A DNA stretch of 57,702 nt from Desulfatibacillum sp. (GTDB lineage Bacteria > Desulfobacterota > Desulfobacteria > Desulfobacterales > Desulfatibacillaceae), in the NCBI GenBank assembly GCA_016342355.1, contig JAEINP010000035.1, forward strand, positions 1 to 57,702. Direction: 5' to 3'. How positions within the stretch are numbered: the first letter of the stretch is position 1; every line of letters starts with the position of its first letter. Below, piece by piece: positions 26,368 through 34,637 of the stretch. Under the pieces are notes generated by a model. It was not told the origin of the DNA. It saw nothing but the letters and a program-made list of their open reading frames with translations, and made no database searches. The position numbers and the translations under genes are program-made.

Positions 26368-27912
26368 TTACTTGAATTCCTTGGAGCGCCAGTCTATGGG
26401 GCCGAACCCTGTCTTCTGGCGCTCTTCCACACGCCATGTGATTGAGGAGCCCCAGCCGTACAGGGGATTAAAGGATGCATCCGGGTCTTTTTCCTGATCC
26501 TTATCCTTGTTGTCACCGTCCTTGCCTTTTTTCTTGCCCCCCCGGTCTGCCATTTTTTCCAAGGCATTTTTAATTTTTTCTTCAAGCTCCGGGTTGTTCG
26601 CGGCAAGGCTTAGGGCCTTTTTCAGGTGAAAGTCGGCGTTCCGTGTGTCGTGCCGCCTCATGTGATAAACGCCCAGAAAATAATGGGCTTTATCCAGGGT
26701 ATTCATACGTCCGTAAACTTGGCCCAGGTAGTAGTATATATCGTCGTCTTTGTTGTTTATCTCCCTGGCTTTTTCCAGGGATCGGGCTGCGTTTTCCAGG
26801 TTCCCGGATTCCATTTGCACCCTGCCCAGCCATAAAAATCCCGAGACGCCCCTGGGGGCGGCCTCCGTCGCGCTAGTGAGCGAGGCCAGGGCCTCAGAAA
26901 CCTGACCAGCCTCAAACTGGGCTTTACCGAGTTCCGTCAGGATATCGGGATCGAATGGCGACAGGGCGAGAGCCTTTTTCAGTTCTTCCACAGCCAGGCT
27001 GCGGTTGTTTGTCCGGGCAAGGATGGTGCCGTATCCGTAGTGCAGCAGGGGGAGGTCGGGATTGTTCTGCACGGATTTGGCGAGTTTATCCAGGGCAAAA
27101 TCCGGGTCGCCATAAAGAGCCGACAGCCTGATTCTCATTTTGTTGTAGGGGTAAGGGTCGATCTGCCGTTTCACATGTTGGGCTTGGGGATTGGCCTGGA
27201 GCCACGTGTTGAGGTTGACAAAGCGGTCCTCCACAGCCGGATGGGTGGAAAGATAGTCCGGGATCTGATCCTTGCCAAACCATGTTTTGGAGCGCATGAC
27301 CTGCATGGCTTCCACAAGGCCCTGGCCGCTGTATCCAGCCTTGAGAAGGTATTGTACGCCAATTTCATCGGCCTGGGATTCGTCGGCCCTGCTGTACGCC
27401 AGCATGGTGCTGGTGGCGCCTGCCGAGGAAAGCACGGCTCCTGCGGGAAACCCGGCTATGAGGCTGGCTATCATGCCCACGGCCGAAGCCGCCGAGACCT
27501 TTTTGTTTTTATCTATCTTCTCCGAAATATGGCGGCAGGTGACATGGGCGATTTCATGGGCCATGATTCCCGCCAACTGATCCTCGTTGGTCAGGGCTTC
27601 GATGAGCCCGGCATTGATCACCACAAATCCGCCAGGACCTGCAAATGCATTGTAAACGCTTTCGTTAGCCACAAAAAAACGGAACTCAAAGGGCTGGGCA
27701 GGAACGCCTTGCAGCAGTATCGCCCCGATTCTCCGGACCGGCTCCACAATAACCGGGTCCTCGATGAACTGCATGTGCTGCTGGAGGTAGTCCATGTATT
27801 TCTCCCCCAGTTCCTTTTCCTCTGAAACGGAAAGGGCCAGACAGGGGGTTGCCAGGGGGCCGAGCGTCAACACAAAGACGAGCAGGCACAGTGCTTTTTT
27901 AAGGCGGGTCAT
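26368..27912 (-). CDS. BepA-type M48 metalloprotease with TPR repeats
   Basis: The 514-residue protein has a signal peptide (MTRLKKALCLLVFVLTLGPLATPCLA), an M48 peptidase domain with the zinc motif H119-E-I-A-H123 (MAHEIAHVTCRH) and the third ligand Glu178 (RADESQAD), then TPR repeats from about residue 285 to 455 and a Lys/Asp-rich tail. This matches the periplasmic BepA/YfgC family, which helps assemble or degrade outer-membrane proteins. The C-terminal extension after the TPRs is longer than in E. coli BepA. It is a single transcription unit converging with the ferredoxin gene. Confidence 0.9.
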   Translation of the reverse strand: MTRLKKALCLLVFVLTLGPLATPCLALSVSEEKELGEKYMDYLQQHMQFIEDPVIVEPVRRIGAILLQGVPAQPFEFRFFVANESVYNAFAGPGGFVVINAGLIEALTNEDQLAGIMAHEIAHVTCRHISEKIDKNKKVSAASAVGMIASLIAGFPAGAVLSSAGATSTMLAYSRADESQADEIGVQYLLKAGYSGQGLVEAMQVMRSKTWFGKDQIPDYLSTHPAVEDRFVNLNTWLQANPQAQHVKRQIDPYPYNKMRIRLSALYGDPDFALDKLAKSVQNNPDLPLLHYGYGTILARTNNRSLAVEELKKALALSPFDPDILTELGKAQFEAGQVSEALASLTSATEAAPRGVSGFLWLGRVQMESGNLENAARSLEKAREINNKDDDIYYYLGQVYGRMNTLDKAHYFLGVYHMRRHDTRNADFHLKKALSLAANNPELEEKIKNALEKMADRGGKKKGKDGDNKDKDQEKDPDASFNPLYGWGSSITWRVEERQKTGFGPIDWRSKEFK

Positions 27913-28082
27913 GGTATCCTTTCAAAGACAACTATTGGAACAATTGGAACTTCTAATATTTTTTTTCATTTTCTCTCATTATATTAATCATCTGTCTTGG
28001 CATTGTCGAGGTTTTTATTCCCGAAACAGCCGACAGGGTTTAGACTGGCCTTTGGATGATTGGGTTATTTACTCCCGGCAAA

Positions 28083-28167
28083 CCCCTGCAAAAGGCCTCG
28101 CCCCCTTGATCTGACCCGCCTGTTAGGGCATAGTAAATCATCAAGAACCATCAACCTTTTGCAGGGG
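28083..28167 (+). promoter_or_regulatory. Leader hairpin overlapping the glpK ribosome binding site
   Basis: A perfect 13-bp inverted repeat, CCCCTGCAAAAGG (28083-28095) and CCTTTTGCAGGGG (28155-28167), lies in the 5-prime leader of glpK. The right arm runs into the G-rich Shine-Dalgarno tract that ends just before the ATG at 28,173. If both arms are in the transcript, pairing would hide the ribosome binding site, so translation could be controlled by an RNA, protein or ligand. The promoter position is not known. Confidence 0.5.
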
Positions 28168-28172
28168 GGGGC

Positions 28173-29651
28173 ATGAGCGATTACATACTTGCCATAGACC
28201 AGGGAACCACCGGTTCCACCGTATTGCTCCTGGACGGGGAGCTTAATCTTGTTTCCCGGGGATACCGGGAGTTCCGCCAGATTTACCCCAAACCGGGCTG
28301 GGTGGAACACGATCCCGGAGACATCTGGAATTCCGTGACGGGCGCCATTGCCGACGCCCTGAAGGAATGGGGCATGGAAAGCCCGGCCATCAAGGCCATT
28401 GGCATCACCAACCAGCGGGAAACCTCCATCATCTGGGATAGGCAGACAGGCCGTCCCTTGCATAACGCCATTGTGTGGCAATGCCGGAGAACTGCGGACA
28501 TCTGCCAAAAACTGAAAGCAGCCGGACACGAGGACCTGTTCCGGCAAAAAACCGGTTTGGTCCTGGACCCCTATTTTTCCGGCACCAAATACAAATGGAT
28601 ACTGGACCATGTGGCGGGCCTTCGGGAGTCGGCCCTGGCCGGAAAAGTCGCCGCAGGCACGGTGGACTCCTATTTGGTCTATCGCCTGACCAACCGACAA
28701 AGCCATGTGACGGATGTTTCCAATGCATCCCGGACCCTGCTCATGGACATCCACAAGGGATGCTGGGACCCGGAGCTCTGCTCCATCCTGGACGTTCCCC
28801 AGTCCATCCTGCCTAAGATAGTCGGTTCGGCTGAAGTGTATGGTTACACCAAAGGCGTACCCGGCCTGGCGGACGGCATTCCGGTCAGCGGCATGGCAGG
28901 GGATCAACAGGCGGCCTTGTTCGGGCAAGCCTGCTTTTCGCCCGGGGAAGCCAAGTGCACTTATGGCACCGGGGCTTTTCTCCTGATGAACACGGGCGAT
29001 ACACCGGCCATTGGCACAGGCGGCCTGTTAGGAACCATCGCCTGGAACCTGGACGGGACCATGCAATACGCCTCGGAGGGTTCCGCCTTTATAGCCGGCG
29101 CTGCGGTGCAGTGGCTGCGGGACAGCCTGGGATTCATCGAAAGCGCCTCCCAGGTGGAAGCCCTGGCAGCCAGCGTGCCCGATTCGGAAGGGGTGATTGT
29201 GGTGCCTGCCTTTGTGGGCCTGGGCGCTCCCCACTGGAGGCCCGAAGCCCGGGGGATTATCACCGGCCTGACCCGGGGCACCTCCCGCGCCCACATCGCC
29301 CGGGCCACCCTGGAAGGCATCGCCCTCCAGAACGTGGATATCCTGAAGCTCATGGAGCATGAAAGCGGCAGGGAGATCAAGGCCCTCAAAGTGGACGGCG
29401 GGGCTTGCGCCAATAACCTGCTCATGCAAATGCAGGCGGATTTTCTGGGCTGCACCATTGTCCGGCCCAAGCTGGTGGAAACCACGGCTTTAGGCGCGGC
29501 GTTTTTGGCAGGCCTGGGCGCCGGGTTGTTTTCCGGGGTGGAGGATATCCGCGCATCGTGGAAAGAAGACCGGGTGTTCGAGCCGAAAATGAAAGAGGAC
29601 CAACGCGAGGAAATCCTGGCCAAATGGCGTGAGGCGGTAGGCAAGGCGTAA
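28173..29651 (+). CDS. glpK: Glycerol kinase
   Basis: A 492-residue FGGY-family kinase close to the usual length of about 500. Hallmarks of glycerol kinases are present: DQGTTGSTVLLLD (phosphate 1), ITNQRETSIIWDRQTG, NAIVWQCRRT, and GMAGDQQAALFGQ with TYGTGAFLLMNTG (nucleotide site). It phosphorylates glycerol to glycerol 3-phosphate for lipid synthesis or catabolism. No glpF or glpD is next to it. The G-rich leader (GGGGGGGC before ATG) can fold with an upstream arm. Confidence 0.95.
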   Translation: MSDYILAIDQGTTGSTVLLLDGELNLVSRGYREFRQIYPKPGWVEHDPGDIWNSVTGAIADALKEWGMESPAIKAIGITNQRETSIIWDRQTGRPLHNAIVWQCRRTADICQKLKAAGHEDLFRQKTGLVLDPYFSGTKYKWILDHVAGLRESALAGKVAAGTVDSYLVYRLTNRQSHVTDVSNASRTLLMDIHKGCWDPELCSILDVPQSILPKIVGSAEVYGYTKGVPGLADGIPVSGMAGDQQAALFGQACFSPGEAKCTYGTGAFLLMNTGDTPAIGTGGLLGTIAWNLDGTMQYASEGSAFIAGAAVQWLRDSLGFIESASQVEALAASVPDSEGVIVVPAFVGLGAPHWRPEARGIITGLTRGTSRAHIARATLEGIALQNVDILKLMEHESGREIKALKVDGGACANNLLMQMQADFLGCTIVRPKLVETTALGAAFLAGLGAGLFSGVEDIRASWKEDRVFEPKMKEDQREEILAKWREAVGKA

Positions 29652-29699
29652 ACCCGGAGTTTCGAGGCTTTCCAACCTTTGTCAAAGGAGGACCCGGAG

Positions 29700-30605
29700 A
29701 TGAAAGCGCTGCTTGTTGTTTTTTCACAGACCGGCAACACCATGAAGTTGGCCAAAAGGATTCAGGAAGGCGTTGCTGAGGAATGGGGAATCTGTGAGTT
29801 GGTCACCCTGCACGAAGCACAGGGGATGGCTTTTGAGGGTTACGACTTGGTGGGCCTGGGTTGCCCCGCTTTTTTTTACAAAGAGCCTTTTAATGTGGCT
29901 GATTTTATAGAGGCCCTGCCCAACCTCGCGGGAAAGCGCTGGTTTGTTTTTGCCTCCCATGGGTCGGAAATGGGCACGACCCTGGTTTCCATGGCGAACA
30001 AGCTGACCGCCAAGGGGATAGAGGTCATCGGCTCCACCCATGTTTACGCCGACGCCTTTTTGCCATTTTACCCCCATCCCACGGTGACCACCGGGCATCC
30101 TTTGGAAAAAGACCTGGACCTTGCCTGTGACTTTGGGAAAAGGATGGCCAGGAACAGCGTGGCCATAGCTGGGGGGCAAAAGGACCTGATCGACCCTCCG
30201 GCTTTGACATACGCTCCTGACTGGTCGAAAAAGGAAGCCGCCGTGCTCAACCGGGAAGTCCTGGCCAAGGCCATGCCCAAATTTTCCATCAACCAGGATA
30301 ATTGCATTGAATGCGGGCTGTGCGAGGAACTGTGCCCGGTGGACGGGATTGATATTTCCGCCGATCCTCCCAGAATTCAAGAGCCGTGCATTTATTGTTT
30401 TATGTGCGCCAAGTCGTGCCCGGAATGCGCCATTGAGGCGGACTGGTCTAAGTTGGTGCAGCTTGCTCCGGCCAATTACGCCCGGTATCTCGACACTTTG
30501 AACGCAGCGGAAGCCCGGGGGGAATTCCAATGGATGATGGACCCCGAGACCCTGGATTTTGATGATCCCATGTACATCCAGCAGGCCAGGAAAAAGAAGT
30601 CCTGA
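29700..30605 (+). CDS. EFR1-type flavodoxin-ferredoxin protein
   Basis: I start at MKALLVVFSQTGNT, where AGGAGG lies 8 bp upstream (301 residues). Residues 1-170 are a flavodoxin-like domain with the FMN phosphate loop SQTGNTMK. Residues about 195-255 are a two-[4Fe-4S] ferredoxin domain (CIECGLCEELCPVDGI and CIYCFMCAKSCPECAI). Such fusions shuttle low-potential electrons in anaerobes. It starts 49 bp after glpK on the same strand and may share its transcript, which ends at the terminator at 30,655. Confidence 0.9.
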   Translation: MKALLVVFSQTGNTMKLAKRIQEGVAEEWGICELVTLHEAQGMAFEGYDLVGLGCPAFFYKEPFNVADFIEALPNLAGKRWFVFASHGSEMGTTLVSMANKLTAKGIEVIGSTHVYADAFLPFYPHPTVTTGHPLEKDLDLACDFGKRMARNSVAIAGGQKDLIDPPALTYAPDWSKKEAAVLNREVLAKAMPKFSINQDNCIECGLCEELCPVDGIDISADPPRIQEPCIYCFMCAKSCPECAIEADWSKLVQLAPANYARYLDTLNAAEARGEFQWMMDPETLDFDDPMYIQQARKKKS

Positions 30606-30654
30606 TTATTGGCGTAAAGTAGCATAAGTTTGAATAGTAGAATCACGGAAACTA

Positions 30655-30682
30655 AAAAGGGGAACCTTTCGGCTCCCCTTTT
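30655..30682 (+). terminator. Rho-independent terminator after the flavodoxin-ferredoxin gene
   Basis: A stem of about 12 bp with one mismatch (AAAAGGGGAACC, loop TTTC, GGCTCCCCTTTT) ends in a T-rich run. Its right arm is part of the repeat copied at 33,296. Confidence 0.75.
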
Positions 30683-30717
30683 CTAATCATCTCGATCCCA
30701 TGCTCTGCGCGGGAGTG
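30671..30717 (+). repeat. Direct repeat, copy 1 (terminator arm plus hairpin)
   Basis: About 46 bp matching copy 2 at 33,296-33,342 with only a few substitutions. It consists of a terminator right arm, AATCATCTCG, and a small imperfect hairpin around TGCTCTGCG with TCCC/GGGA arms. The two copies are in the same orientation and flank the AAA ATPase/DUF4276 segment. Confidence 0.75.
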
Positions 30718-30839
30718 TATCCATGAGCGCTGTTTTGTCCATTAAGGAACAATGGAACGAAAATTTTTCTGTTTGAAACCAATTATTGTTGTGGTAATTC
30801 ATTAGGATAACATTTTTCTTAAGCCAAGGAGTCTAGGGG

Positions 30840-31988
30840 ATGCATAAGGTTAGCCGGATCAGCATAGGAGGCTTCAGGCGGTTGCACAGCCTGGACATGG
30901 AAATGCGCCCTTTGATGGTGATGATTGGAGCCAATGGCGTAGGAAAGACTTCCTTCCTGGAAGCTCTATCCCTGCTTGCCGCCTCGGCGGAGGGCTCCAT
31001 GAACCGCAAGCTGAGCGAGATGGGCGGGATAGCCGATGTCCTTACCCGTGGCAGCGTGGGGGGGATTCGGTTCCAGGCCAAGATGGATATCCCCGGACAT
31101 GAGCCTTTGAAGTACGATTTGAGTCTGGACCCCAAAGGGCAATCATACAGTATATCCAGTGAGTTGCTGACTCAGCAAAAAACCGGGTTTGAAGAGCCTT
31201 TCAAACATATAGAATCGGAGCATTCGGACATTCGGTTTTTTGATACGGAAACAGGGAGACTGTTGAGGCCTGACTGGGAACACAATCCCCTGGAAACCTC
31301 CCTGGCCCAGGTCCCCAGGATGTACAAGCAGCCTGAAGAGTTGCGGAAGGTATTGAGTTCCGTAGTTCAATATCATGTATTGGACGTAGGCCTTCGTGCT
31401 CCTGTCAAGCTGCCCCAACAGATGAAGCCAGCAAATTTTCCGGGGGAAAACGGGGAGGATCTGATTCCATTTCTGTACAACCTCCGGGAAAGCAATCCTG
31501 ACCGGTATGAAATGATTGAAGACACCTTGAAGGCAGCGTTCCCTGGTTTTGAGTCCCTGAGCTTTCCTCCGGTGGCGGCTGGGATGCTTTCCATGACATG
31601 GCGGGAGAAATATTTCAGGGACCCGGTTTTCATGCATCAACTTTCGGAAGGAACCCTCCGTTTTCTCTGGCTTATATCCCTTTTGCAAAGCCCGGGGCTT
31701 TCCACCATCACCATGATAGATGAGCCCGAGGTGAGCCTGCATCCTGAGTTGCTGTCCCTGCTTGCCGACCTGATGCGGGAGGCCTCCCAAAGAACCCAGG
31801 TGATTGTTGCCACCCATTCGGATCGGCTGATTCGGTTCCTTGAACCCAAGGAAGTGGTTGTCATGGATATGAACGAGGAGGGCTTGGCCGAGGCACACTG
31901 GGCCGACACCCTGGACCTGGAAGAATGGTTGAAAGAATATACTCTGGATGAGGTTTGGAGGCTTGGCCGGATGGGGGGACGCGCATGA
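30840..31988 (+). CDS. AAA ATPase (AAA_21/OLD-like), defence candidate
   Basis: A 382-residue ABC/SMC-like ATPase with Walker A GANGVGKTSF (near residue 32), a signature-like LSEGTLRFLWL (about 278), Walker B ITMIDEPEVSLHPELL (about 302) and an H-loop region ATHSDRL. AAGGAG precedes the ATG. It matches the AAA_21/RecF-like group used as the ATPase of several two-gene phage-defence systems. Its stop overlaps the start of a Toprim-like DUF4276 gene (ATGA), so the two products almost surely work together. The segment is bounded by direct repeats. The defence role is inferred from architecture only. Confidence 0.88.
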   Translation: MHKVSRISIGGFRRLHSLDMEMRPLMVMIGANGVGKTSFLEALSLLAASAEGSMNRKLSEMGGIADVLTRGSVGGIRFQAKMDIPGHEPLKYDLSLDPKGQSYSISSELLTQQKTGFEEPFKHIESEHSDIRFFDTETGRLLRPDWEHNPLETSLAQVPRMYKQPEELRKVLSSVVQYHVLDVGLRAPVKLPQQMKPANFPGENGEDLIPFLYNLRESNPDRYEMIEDTLKAAFPGFESLSFPPVAAGMLSMTWREKYFRDPVFMHQLSEGTLRFLWLISLLQSPGLSTITMIDEPEVSLHPELLSLLADLMREASQRTQVIVATHSDRLIRFLEPKEVVVMDMNEEGLAEAHWADTLDLEEWLKEYTLDEVWRLGRMGGRA

Positions 31989-32605
31989 AGATTTCCATTA
32001 TCGTGGAGGGCAGGACGGAAAGAGCATTTATGCCCTTTCTCCGGGAATTCCTCAAAACCAGACTTGCGGGCCAGATGCCTGCCCTGGACCCGGTTCCCTA
32101 TGACGGTCACATTCCCACGGGGGATAAATTGAAGCGGGTGGTACAAAACCTGCTTGGCGGCAAACGCAAGCCCTCGGACCACGTCATTGCCCTGTCTGAC
32201 GTTTATACGGGAACCAAGCCCGTCGAATTCAAAGACGCCACAGACGCTATGAACAAGATGCGTCAATGGGTGGGAGATGAAGAACGCTTCCATCCCCATG
32301 CAGCCCAACATGATTTTGAGGCATGGCTGCTTCCTTATTGGCCCACCATCCAACGCCTTGCCAAACATAACCAATCAGCGCCTTCAGGCCACCCGGAATC
32401 CATCAATCACGACAATCCGCCCGCCTATCGGATTAAGTCCATTTTTGAAATCGGCAAATGCCGGGACAGCTATGTCAAACCCCGGGACGCCGGTAGAATC
32501 CTGCGGGATAACGATCTGAAAATCGCCGTTGACGCCTGCCCGGAATTAAGGGCGTTTGTGAACACTATCCTTACAATCAGCGGCGGTGAAGTTTTTTCGG
32601 CTTAG
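31985..32605 (+). CDS. DUF4276 family protein with Toprim-like motifs
   Basis: I start at MKISIIVEGRTE (206 residues), which overlaps the ATPase stop by 4 bp. The N-terminus has the Toprim-like Glu motif IVEGRTE and later ALSDVYTG, the second acidic motif. A conserved HAAQHDFEAWLLPYW follows. DUF4276 proteins are widely found next to AAA_21 ATPases, like the ATPase/Toprim pairs of OLD and related systems. It probably acts as a nuclease or nucleotide-processing effector controlled by the ATPase. The nuclease activity is a hypothesis. Confidence 0.85.
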   Translation: MKISIIVEGRTERAFMPFLREFLKTRLAGQMPALDPVPYDGHIPTGDKLKRVVQNLLGGKRKPSDHVIALSDVYTGTKPVEFKDATDAMNKMRQWVGDEERFHPHAAQHDFEAWLLPYWPTIQRLAKHNQSAPSGHPESINHDNPPAYRIKSIFEIGKCRDSYVKPRDAGRILRDNDLKIAVDACPELRAFVNTILTISGGEVFSA

Positions 32606-32689
32606 GTTTGCTTGCTGGTTCCATTTTCTTAAGATCCCAAATCGGAAATCATACAATTTTATCATGGTGCAGATAGGATTGGAGGAATT

Positions 32690-33259
32690 GTGAACGTCAT
32701 GGATATTTTTGATTCTATGGACAAGGCCATGGCCGTTTCTTTTTGCGCGCTTCTGGTTTCAATCCTTGGAGCCCTGTACTCCCGTCGATGTGCTGTTGAA
32801 GCGGCAAAAGCCAATAAAATTGCAAATGAAGCGAACGGGATATCCAAAGAAGCCAACCATATGTCCAGGCAAACCATATTCCGTCCAGCAAGGTTGTCAG
32901 GGTACCAATATCTATTGAATTTTCTTGATTTTTGTTCAAACTATTCGACAAAGCATAGCCATAAATTTGTCCAAGGCACAAGGCAACTCATGGAAAGAGT
33001 TGATAAATTCGAGAAGGATATTGAGGAGCTTGGTCCTATGGAAATGCCGGAAGTGGAAATGCTTATAAATGAGGCTGTGACCCAAGCACAGAATCTTCAA
33101 AGAGTTCTGGATCTAAAGAAAGGACAAAATCCTAAAGCGTTCGACGTGAAATTTAATACCGCAGAGGAAAAACGTTGGGCAATTGAAGATTGGTTCACTG
33201 ATAAAAAAAGTGAGCTGAAAATGACTGTTGAGCCATATTTGGGGAACGTAAAACGTTAA
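32690..33259 (+). CDS. Small membrane/coiled-coil protein in the ATPase cassette
   Basis: A GTG start with GGAGGAATT upstream gives 189 residues. Residues about 12-30 form a possible N-terminal membrane helix (AVSFCALLVSILGALY) followed by an Ala/Asn/Lys-rich coiled coil (VEAAKANKIANEANGISKEAN) and a helical C-terminal part. I do not recognise the family. It follows DUF4276 after 84 bp and ends at a strong terminator, so it may be the third gene of the cassette or an independent gene. It is less GC-rich than the genes before it. Confidence 0.7.
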   Translation: MNVMDIFDSMDKAMAVSFCALLVSILGALYSRRCAVEAAKANKIANEANGISKEANHMSRQTIFRPARLSGYQYLLNFLDFCSNYSTKHSHKFVQGTRQLMERVDKFEKDIEELGPMEMPEVEMLINEAVTQAQNLQRVLDLKKGQNPKAFDVKFNTAEEKRWAIEDWFTDKKSELKMTVEPYLGNVKR

Positions 33260-33280
33260 AATCTTGATAAGTTATATTAA

Positions 33281-33309
33281 AAAGGGGAGCCGATTGGCTC
33301 CCCTTTTTT
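33281..33309 (+). terminator. Strong rho-independent terminator
   Basis: An 11-bp perfect stem (AAAGGGGAGCC / GGCTCCCCTTT) with a GATT loop and a six-T run lies 22 bp after the stop of the coiled-coil gene. Confidence 0.9.
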
Positions 33310-33342
33310 AATCATCTCGCTCCCGTGCTCTGCGTGGGAGTA
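33296..33342 (+). repeat. Direct repeat, copy 2
   Basis: Second copy of the repeat at 30,671-30,717, in the same orientation: terminator arm, AATCATCTCG, and a CTCCC...GGGAG hairpin around TGCTCTGCG. Together the copies bracket about 2.6 kb holding the AAA/DUF4276 genes. Confidence 0.75.
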
Positions 33343-33487
33343 AATTTTTCAGGAGGCCGCAAAAGCAGCCTCCTGTTTTGCCCGATTCGGCTTTGGCAAG
33401 GCGCACAAACCCCCTCGTCTGAGCCTTCTTACCTATCTGGATTTGCAGGGGATATCCTTTCGAACGCAAAAATGCTGCGAGACGATA

Positions 33488-33622
33488 ATGAAAAATTTTT
33501 GGACCTACCAGGACTATGTGGACCATCTCGGCCACGCCAAACCCCTTGTGCGCCGTTGGGCGATTAGCGGCCTAAATCAGGGCCTTCATACCAGTGTGTT
33601 TCCGTTCGAATTCCCGTCCTAA
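33488..33622 (+). pseudogene. Truncated 5-prime copy of the HEAT/SEC-C gene
   Basis: The frame encodes 44 residues beginning MKNFWTYQDYVDHLGHAKPL then VRRWA. The intact gene at 53,991-55,817 begins MKKLWTYQDYVERLGHANPL then VRRWA. Upstream DNA also matches (CCTTTCG, then a run of A and GCTGCGAG before the ATG). After WA the sequence diverges and soon stops. It is a remnant of a duplicated gene, facing the FGE gene to its right. Confidence 0.8.
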
Positions 33623-33721
33623 GATTGGCAGGCCTGCGGTCAATGGTCAATAAAACAGGTATTGATTGCAGTCAGTCAAAAGGAATCTGCGTTTTACCCG
33701 GAACGGGAAAGTTGTGTTGAT

Positions 33722-34633
33722 TTAGCGGATGCGGACCACGCGAAAACCGTTATTATAGCGTTCAAACCCGATGGTGGCGTAACTCCGGTTGCCGGAACGG
33801 ATTCCGTTGACCGCATTGTCCCAGCTTCCGCCCCTGACGATTTTTCCCAATTCGGACGAGGACGGCCCCATGGGGTTGGTTTCGTCCTTTTCAGGGTATT
33901 TGCCTTTCCAGTCCCGGCACCATTCCCAGGTATTGCCGAGCATGTCGTACAAGCCAAAGGCATTGGGCTTAAAAGAACCCACGGGCGCGGATACGGCGTA
34001 GCCGTCGTCGCATTCGTTGGGGGTCCAGCTTTTCCATTCTTCCCGGGCGGTGCGGTCTGACATATTGGCGAAATTACAGGCGGTAACCGCGCTGTTTCCC
34101 CAGTACCGGGAGGTGGTGGAACCGGCGCGGCAGGCGTATTCCCACTGGCCTTCGGTGGGAAGCGTAAAGGTGCGCTCGGCTCCGTTTTTTTGAGTCAGCC
34201 ACTCGCAAAAGGCCATGGCTTCCTGCCAGCTTACATAAACAACCGGTTGCTGGTCTCCGTTCAAGGAATGGCCCTTGAAGGTGAGGCTGTCATGGGTAAT
34301 ACGAAAATGCCGGAACTGTAGATTGGTAACCTCGGTTTTACCCATCCAAAAACCGTCCACGCACACTTTCCGCTGGGCGCCCTCATCGTGGTAACGGCCC
34401 CGTTCCGTGGTGGGTGTGCCTTGGGTGTAGCAGCCTTGGGGAATCCAGACAAATTCCATGCCCGTGGAAGGTTCGGTCCAGGTTTGCCCGGGTTTTTCCG
34501 GGTCAGGGGGAAGAAGGGAACTGGACTCCGCTCCGGGGACAGGCTCCCATTCCACGCTGATTCCCACTTCTGCAGCCATGGCGGGCAGTACAAGGCAAAG
34601 CATCATAAACAAACAAAGTCCGGCTTTTTTCAT
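33722..34633 (-). CDS. Secreted FGE-sulfatase-domain protein 1
   Basis: I start at MKKAGLCLFMM because GGAGGAATAAGGCC precedes it (303 residues). A signal peptide ends at PAMAA. The rest is a formylglycine-generating-enzyme/C-lectin-type domain (GMEFVWIPQGCY, VCVDGFWMGKTEVTN, YVSWQEAMAFCEWLT, TLPTEGQWEYACRAG, LYDMLGNTWEWCRDW, IVRGGSWDN, GFRVVRIR). The copper-binding Cys pair after RGGS of true FGE is absent (RGGSWDNAVNGIRSGN), so it is probably a binding module and not an oxidase. It is the last gene of the TetR-FGE-TPR-FGE operon. A relic of the same C-terminus is at 53,885. Confidence 0.88.
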   Translation of the reverse strand: MKKAGLCLFMMLCLVLPAMAAEVGISVEWEPVPGAESSSLLPPDPEKPGQTWTEPSTGMEFVWIPQGCYTQGTPTTERGRYHDEGAQRKVCVDGFWMGKTEVTNLQFRHFRITHDSLTFKGHSLNGDQQPVVYVSWQEAMAFCEWLTQKNGAERTFTLPTEGQWEYACRAGSTTSRYWGNSAVTACNFANMSDRTAREEWKSWTPNECDDGYAVSAPVGSFKPNAFGLYDMLGNTWEWCRDWKGKYPEKDETNPMGPSSSELGKIVRGGSWDNAVNGIRSGNRSYATIGFERYNNGFRVVRIR

Positions 34634-34637
34634 GGCC

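Noticed and set aside
33600-33625. GTTCGAATTCCCGTCC resembling a tRNA T-arm
   Set aside because: No acceptor, D-arm or anticodon stem can be built around it; it is the tail of the HEAT relic.
33722-33830. Possible diversity-generating retroelement variable region at the FGE C-terminus, with a second similar copy at 53,885
   Set aside because: The differences between the copies are mostly silent and not adenine-specific, there is no reverse transcriptase gene, and the second copy is part of a gene relic.
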